Assembly (NCBI GenBank): GCA_037783545.1
Contig: JBBELK010000162.1
Location: forward strand, 1,488,001 to 1,552,000
Source: Henricia sp. BOLD:AAB3569
Taxonomy: Eukaryota > Echinodermata > Asteroidea > Spinulosida > Echinasteridae
Reading direction: 5' to 3'
Length of the DNA: 64,000 bases
Position 1 is the stretch's first letter. Each line of letters opens with the position of its first letter. Shown here piece after piece: positions 35,801-44,600 of the stretch. Made by a program: the position numbers and the translations under genes. The notes beneath the pieces were generated by a model. The model ran no database searches, was not told the DNA's origin, and saw nothing but the letters and a program-made list of their open reading frames with translations.

Positions 35801-38800
35801 ACAAGATCCAACTGAGCCTGAGGATGACAGCGCAGAAGATAATGATTTCTTCGTCGGTTCTGTGCATCACACACGCACAGACAAAGCAGAGCATGACGTG
35901 TGGCAACAGTCCATCAATGTAGAAGGTCAGATGATACACTTTTTGTTGGACACCGGCTCTGAAGTGAACATTTTGCCCACTGATTTGTACGACTCACTCA
36001 AAATAAGTGACTCAACTCTGCAACCAACGACAACGCGTCTACAAGGCTACTTTGGTGGCAAAGTCATGCCCAAAGGCCAGAAGAAGTTGTCGTGTGAAGT
36101 GAAGAACAAAACGTATTCACTGATTTTCAAGATTCTGGATAAAGGAAAGCCAGTTCTCAGTAAAGAAGCCTGTGAGACTCTTGGTTTACTGAAGCGAGTA
36201 TATACCATGATAAGGCCAGACAGCGTATTCGAAGGTACCGGATGTCTGCAGGGCTCACCAGTTCATATCAAGCTAACAGACACAGCTACACCCTACTGCG
36301 TGACAGCTCCACGTCGTATTCCATTGCCAATGCTCCCACAGTTGAAAGAGGAATTGGGGAAAATGGAACGACAGGGCATCATCAACCGAATCACAGAGCC
36401 AACAGATTGGTGTGCACCAATTGTGATAGTGCCCAAGAAGAACAATAAAATCAGAATCTGTGTTGATCTTCGTCAGTTGAACAAAGCTGTAGCAAGAGAG
36501 CGCTTCACAATCCCTACACTTGAAGAGATTTTGGGGAAAATCGGAGGAGCGCAAGTTTTCTCGATTCTTGACGCCAAACATGGATTTTGGCAGGTACCAC
36601 TGGACAGTGAAAGTCAGAAATTCACCACTTTCATCACTCCATTCGGGCGTTTCTGTTTTACACGCCTACCCTTCGGCATCACATCAGCGCCAGAAGTGTA
36701 TCAGCGCATAATGAGTGACCTACTCGTAGACCTCGAAGGGGTGGTGGTATATATGGATGACATTCTCATCACCGGTGGCACGCAAACAGAGCATGATGAA
36801 CGACTAAAGTCTGTGCTTAAAATACTCCAGGATGCTGGATTGCGCCTCAACAAGGAAAAATCAAAGATCGCACAACAACGTGTCAGCTTCCTTGGATTTC
36901 AGTTGGATAAAGATGGGATCCATGCGGATCCATCTAAGATTGCTGCAATCGTGCAAATGCCACCACCTACTTCAAAGGAGGAAGTAAAGAGACTCATGGG
37001 GATGACAAATTGGTTGTCACGATTCATCCCACATGCATCATCAGTTGCTGCCCCAATTACGGATCTGCTGAAAGATAATGTTCATTGGATATGGGGAGTA
37101 CAACAGAAAAATGCATTCAGACATCTCAAGACACTCCTGACCAAATCACCAACGCTTGCATACTACGACCCGAAGAAACCAACCATGGTTAGCGCAGATG
37201 CAAGTAGCTATGGTATTGGAGGATGCATTTTGCAACAACAGAGCGATGACAGTTGGAAGCCAGTGGCCTACTGCTCGCGAACCTTGAGTCCTGCTGAAAG
37301 AAAGTACGCACAAATTGAGAAAGAGCTATTAGCCAGCGTATGGTCATGCGAGAGATTTTATGTGTACATCAGAGGACTACACGTGACACTACAAACCGAC
37401 CACAAACCGCTCGTTTCCTTGATAAATTCAAAGGACCTGTGTGATGCACCACTTCGTTGCCAACGCCTACTGATGCGCCTAATGAGATATCACTGTACCG
37501 CCGTCTACACACCAGGTAAAACCCTCGTTGTAGCTGATACTCTGTCGCGAGCACCGATCCAAACGACTCCGACAGCAGACACCAGTGATGATCTTGAAGA
37601 GGAAATCACGGCTCACGTAACCATGGTAACCAAACAGTGGCCGACATCAGATGACAAGCTCGTCGAAATTGCTCATGAGACTGAACAAGACAGCGAACTG
37701 TTACTCGTGGCATCCTATGTTAAGAATGGATGGCCAAAGTACGTCAAAGATGTTGAACCCGATGTCAAGAGATATTGGGAAGAACAAGACAAAATAAGCC
37801 AAGTCAACGACATTCTCACCTACGGTGATCGCATCGTCATTCCACAGAACATGCGACAAGAGATGCTCGCTAAACTTCACGAAGGTCACCACGGTGTATC
37901 CAAAAGCCGACTTCGTGCATGTCAAGCCATTTGGTGGCCTGGAATCGGAACTGATATTGCACAGTACATACAGCGATGTGAATTCTGCAGAGACAAACAA
38001 CCCGCACAGAGAGCAGAACCCCTGATAACAACGCCCTTGCCTCAGAGAGCATGGCAACGCATCGCCTGTGATCTTGCTGAAATGAATGGCAAGCAGTACT
38101 TGGTAGTTGTTGACTATTACTCAAGATGGATTGAGATTCACCATCTCCACAAAACAACATCTACCGCAGTCATCAATTTCATGAAGATTACCTTTGCTCG
38201 TTACGGAATTCCAGAGGTAGTCGTAACCGACAATGGCCCGCAATTCCTTGGAGAGTTTCAACAATTCGCAAAGGAATACTGCTTCAACCACATCACCACC
38301 AGTCCACACTATCCACAAGCAAATGGACAGGCCGAAAAAGCTGTTCATGTTGCCAAGACCATTCTCCGTCAACCTGACCCTGTACGTGCTCTAATGGCCT
38401 ACCGCACTACTCCGCTCCCAAGTCTCGGAGTGAGTCCCGCAAGCCTTTTGATGGGCAGAGAGCTACGTACCACACTACCAATGCTGCCAAAGAATCTTCG
38501 TCCCAAACTCATCAACCGGAAGAACCTGCACGACACTGACGCTAAATGCAAGGGGAAGAGAGAAGAGTACTTCAATCACAAACACGGTGCCCGGGCATTG
38601 GAACAGTTGACCGCAGGAGATCATGTGAAAATTCGCACAAAAGGAAAACTCAGTCCAATGGGGAAAGTTATTCGCACTGCTGGATCCCCCCGATCGTACA
38701 TCGTAGAAGTGAACGGAACACAGTATCGAAGGAACCGTCGTCACATTGTCTCTATGCCAAAACCATCCGAGGAACCAGTTCTTGACCTCCAGCCAGGACA

Positions 38801-41567
38801 GCCTGTAGCTAAACAGACAGCCCCTGCTCAGCAACAACACACCCTGAGACAATCTGAGCGAATGAAGAACACACCTATGTGGCATCAGGACTATGTCATG
38901 ATTTGAACGCTCATCGAAACCGAACATTCAGATTCAGACATTAATACTCTTCGGACTGTGAACTCATTACACTTTCAGATAATCAATCAGTTCATTTCAA
39001 TTGTTTATTTGGACACTGAACTCTCTAGTAAACTACAAACATTCATCGATACTCTGAAGAACTCTAGAGATCATAATGGACTGTCAAAAGGACTCATGAA
39101 ACATTTTACAGTGAAACAAAACAGAACTCTAATGATTCATTTGCATTACATTCTCTTTGCAAACACATCAACACAAATTCCAAGTGTTTAATATTTAATT
39201 GTATTTTCATGTTAACAAGTTTTGTTATTTCCAGAGAGGGGAGATGTTGAATATGCATAAGTATATCCCTACGTCATAGTGACCCTTGACCTGTTGTGTT
39301 GATTACAATACACGTCCCAACATGGCGATGTTCAGTTAACTTCAACGTGTGTCTTTGTCCAGTCATTTGTGTCATCAAACGGAGTAAGTCCAACCTATTA
39401 TTACTACAGTTGCCTCTCTCCACCCAGGAGTAAATGGGTACCTGCAAGGGTCGCAGCCGTTGAGCGCTTGTGTGTCGGGCTGCCGGGGTTGCGTACTCCC
39501 AGGGAGTTGTGCCCAATGACCAGGGTGATGATGTGTAAAGCGCCATGAGTATCCCACAGGATAGATATGTGCACTATATAAGATGCCATTATCATTATCA
39601 TCATCATTAAAGACGCTATTATAGAATCAGAAGATAAAGGACAAGCTGTTGAATCCACACAAAGCAGTGTTCTCCACTACCGGTTTTGTCCGGGGGCGTC
39701 ACCTGGACAAAATCATCACAGGTGCCGTTTGCGCCCGGACAAAAATTTGCCGCCCGGACAAAAAACTCGGCCACCCGGAAAAAAATAAATCAAGTTTCCC
39801 CTCTAAAACACTATGAAAGTACAGCCATGGAATTTCAAAGTTAGGTTCAAATTCTCCGAACGTGATTCGCTAGCCACTGGTGTCATTATCATGATTATCG
39901 TTCACTTACGACGCATATCTATCCGATCGGCAACCCAAATCCGTGTCGATAAAGTAACGGCCATGACAGTTGCATGGATTTTTTTGAACAGCACCCTCAT
40001 GTGGCGATTGTGTTCACCTGATGAGGGCGCTGCATGCTCAGTGCAGCGGCGTAGCTACGGGGGGCGTGCGCACCTCGACCGCATGCTACATGCTACCGCA
40101 GCCCAGTAAGATCAGCATAACAGAATGGGAAACTGTACTTGCTGTTGAACATGAGGAGTCAGAACATGAGGACAAGGAACAATATTCCTGTATCTACGTA
40201 CATACTAGTACAGAATGTCTGTACTGAAGAGAGATGCACCCTAACCATAAAGGCCAGGGTATAATAATAATGGAAACTTACATACATGTACAAGTACAGT
40301 GCCGGTATCCGCCAAGCAAGGCACTCATGGCGCTGGACAAATTACCAAAGTACCACAATTTTTGAGTGATAATTTGAGAATTATCACCATAAACGTAATG
40401 TAACTCGGTACATGTACTCCTAATTTTGAGCAGAAAACAGATTTCCAGAAATTGTTTTATCAGCTCTTTGACGGTATAACTTACAAAGCATTACCCTTTT
40501 GTGCAGCCAACTTCAGCACTTGTCCGCATCATCTTCTCTGGATGAGTGGCTGAGGTGATATTGTCCGCTTTCCGTTTTACTGTCGAGTGTGGTGACGCTG
40601 TCTGAAGTTGTGCTGGAATTTGTTTCTGTGGTTGGGAGTTGGCGGTGCCCCCATGCCGAAGAGCAACAACATTCTGTACAACAAAAAATGACTTGTATGC
40701 TGAAGTACATTATATGGTATGTATCTTCAATTGCAGTGCACAGCCATTAATCTGCAAATCATTCTAAAATACTCTCCTAAACAAGAAATACAATTTTCTT
40801 AAAATATCAGTTTTGATTTTGTTTAAGTTTTTTACACCCGTTTCATACTGGCGCACCAGAGTCGCGTCGAACTAAATTATTCCAGAAATTTAATGTTTGA
40901 CAGATGAAACAATTTGGAGCGACTTGGTTCGCCAGAAGTCGAAAGATCGACTGTTTCAATCGGTGAGAACGACTCGGAAGAGTGACTTGGTTTCAGACGT
41001 TAATCTTGAGTGTGAGCACAGCTTGCATTAAGAACGCCTGTCTGAAACCAAATTTTAATCGGATCTTAATACAATTAGTTGGGCGCGAATCTGGTGCGCC
41101 TGTATGAAACGGGTGTAAACTGATTAAACTTGCATGGGATGAGCTGTCATCAGGAGCAATTCAATCAGAGTGGTACATCCTGCCTCAGCTGCTCTTACGG
41201 AGGCTGATGCAGTCAACCTTGCCACAAGAGGTGTTCACACACATTACTGACCAAGAAATCTACATGTACAGTACATGTATCAGCCTTCTCAATCTTTCAA
41301 TCAGAGTGTAATTTGCAAGGTTGTTTTTTTGAAGATGAATTTAGAAACACGAGAAAATTACAATCCTCGACTGGGATTCGAACCCAGGTCCTTGGCATAC
41401 ATGGCCAACTGCTCTACCAACTGAGCTATCTGGGCATCCCGCCGGAGCATCACAACAATCTCGTGCTTGCCACTCTTTTTCCAACAATGCAGTGGGGGAA
41501 ATCCATGCCAACCAATTTCGTTACACTGATGGCCTATCGTGAAGAGGTCTTACCTCCATAGGAGGGG

Positions 41568-41607
<40 letters not shown>

Positions 41608-44600
41608 AATCCATGCCAACCCATTCACTATAGAGGTCATCATCATTATATTGAAGGTATATGATAGGATTGACAATTGAAGATGAATTTAGAAACACGA
41701 GAAAATTGCAATGCCCCGACTGTAATTCGAACCCAGGTCCTTGGCATACATGGCTCTACCAACTGAGCTATACATATCTGGGCATCCCAGATAGCATCAT
41801 TTTTTTCCCAACCGTACATTTGTTTATGGCAAGGGTTAAATGTATTGCAATATCTGCTGACTTTACCATATGGGGTACAAACAAATAGTTAATAGAGAAG
41901 TTTCGCAAGGTGACGAATACCGGTTTCGAATACGGATATGATAACGGTAGGCTATCCGTATACCTGTACGTTGATGTGCACACTGAATTGGGTTTCGCAC
42001 TACATGACTTGTACAATGTAAGTGTACATTTATCTGCATCCACTGTTAAAATTTATTCATTTTTCGACTCATTTAAATTCAGTATGTATTCATGGAAGAT
42101 ATATCAAAGCAAACAAAATGTACAAAATGTATCAGACCTCGTTCGGAGAGAAGTCGCTTTGTTCAACGATGATTTAACAATGATTCGATGAAGGGTTTTC
42201 CTCATGTGAACGCACGCCTTTTCATTCGACGATGAATAGAATTGCTTCATCCAATGAAGAAATCGTTTCATCCAATGAAGAAATCGCTTCATTCGATGAA
42301 GAAAGCGCTTCATTCGATAAAGAAATCACTTCATTCGATAAAACAAATTTGTAATGAGAACGCTCCCTTCGTTCGACGAAGCAATTTGGCAGGCCTGGTT
42401 GCACAAGCGCGTTGTGTGTCAAGCGCCCAGTAAGCACTTTTTTAGACGCGCCACTGGAAAACCACAGCGCGTCTAGACGCGCGACGTGCATGTACGACCT
42501 CCCACAGCTTTATTCGATCTTCGTTAGCGGTCGCTTATAATGTGTACGGTACCGCTCTTCATTCGATCTTCGTTCGATCTTCGTTAAGTGATATGTGAAC
42601 GCACGTTTCATTAACTAACGATGATTAACTAATCTTCGTCGAACGAAGCGATTTCTCTAGTGAGAACAGGGGTCACTCATAGTCAGTCCCAAAAAAAGCG
42701 AAAAATCTGCAAAACAGATATATGTTTTCATACCTATAACCGTAGTCAACACGTATGGAAACATGTGCACTACAGTTATGAGTCACACGAAGCGCATAAT
42801 AAAGTAATGACGTATCCGTATCCATACCGATATCTGTAACAGTGCGAAACCTCTATTTTTTACAAGATACGTAACATGTTTACCTCTTTGTGCTTTTTCC
42901 CTTGCAGATGTGCAGGCCAGACAATCTCATTCTTTACTTGACAGTTGCAAACCACACACACAAGCTGGCCCAGATTGTTATATGTGTCTTATGTTAAGGA
43001 TGGAACAAACTTTCCAGTTTATACTTGTATGATACTTTGCGCACTGTGGTTATAATTATGCGTCTGAAATCAGGAAACATGTACTGTACTATTGTAGTTT
43101 ACACTGTGGCTGGCGCCCTGAATTTGTCACTTTCAAATGGAGAGTGTGCAGTTTAGAAAGTCCACACACATATACTTGTATTTGCCAGCAATCGTGGACC
43201 TAACTAGATTTACCTTATACTGTAGGAAAGAATTTCTTTCATTAAATGACACCAACTTTTTTTACCTAAAGCTAGATAGATGAAATTTTACCTAAATGGT
43301 TCTCAAACCTATATAGGTTTGAGAATCAAAAATAATTATAGTTGGTTCTCAAACCTATATAGGTTTGAAAACTAGTAATTGGTTCTCAAACCTATATCAA
43401 TTAACCCTAACCCTAACCCTAACACTAATTATTATAGTTCTCAAACCTATATAGGTTTGAGAACCAATAATTATAGTTGGTTCTCAAACCTATATAGGTT
43501 TGAGAACCAATTACTATAGTTCTCAAACCTATATAGGTTTGAGAACCAATAATAATTATAATTGGTTCTCAAACCTATATAGGTTTGAAAAACACAGTTT
43601 TACAACCGTGGACAGTCCACGTTTGTTAAAGGTCCACAGTTTGAATGTGTTTATTCCTATGAAGGTCCACGATTGCCGGAAAATACACACGCACACTATG
43701 CCGTTGTTGCTACGTGGTGCACACCATTGCCTAGCAACCAACAGGCTGGCTACTTTATGCCATTCTTTCCTTTTGTTAAAACACAGTATCGATCCTGTAC
43801 CTCACACCTACGTGGACATGTATAGCGTGCACCAAATAGCAACAAAAAATTAGTCTGGCCAAGTGGATACTACAAAGGTGTGCATGTGAAAGGAAGTATG
43901 TCAATACACCAGAAGCCTTTGTTCAAGGCCTCGCAGCTGGTGGTGTCGCGCACCGGAACGAGAGCACCACCATGTGACGAAGACGGGACGAGCAGCGCCA
44001 GGAAATTTTGCTACCTCTCAGGTAGCAAAATGCTAATGATCGTATGATCCAGTTTGCGTGTTGCGTTTAATAGCTAACAATGCGAGCCAATCGGGCTCGC
44101 GCGCACCGGTTTTTAAGCTTGCGCGCACACTTCACATATAACACGCGTGCGCCAACACAAACATACGTTCGAAGCACATACAATGCAGGGATGAATAATG
44201 TAACAGGGGCTGTAATACATCAATAAATTACTATGAATGCTAGGATAGGGCGACATTTTGTGTGTAAAAAAGCTATATTAGGGCGACCTGCTCAATAGGG
44301 CGACATTTTGGTGTCGCCCTAATATTTTTGAGTTTAAAAATAATTTTGTTAGGTCAAAAAACATTTTTATTGGGACTGGAGCTGTTTCTCTTTGGTCTGG
44401 AAGCATCTCTGGAAGCTTTGGGTAAAAAAATAAGGTGTAATTTTGAGTGACTCTTGCCGAAATTTCGGTGGTCCCCGGGCAGAGTCTTCCCGATATGTCG
44501 CCCTATTGCGGCATTCAGAGTTGTTTAAACAATTATTCCGGGATGCTACCTTTAGTTTCTGTTATTTAATCTTTTTGGTACAGGCCTACATCATATTGGG

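Larger units (their letters stand above)
34727..39408 (+). mobile_element. Complete Gypsy-type LTR retrotransposon (4682 bp), Mag/SURL-like
   Basis: It has two 164-bp LTRs, a primer binding site, one gag-pol frame, a polypurine tract and a 5-bp target duplication. It sits in ZNF830 intron 3 in the opposite orientation to the gene. The compact single-frame layout without an envelope gene recalls the Mag lineage, which includes sea-urchin SURL elements; that placement is inferred. The LTRs read as identical, which implies recent insertion. Confidence 0.95.

Noticed and set aside
43401..43422. Chromosome end
   Set aside because: There are only three CCCTAA units, with ordinary sequence and a conserved gene on both sides.
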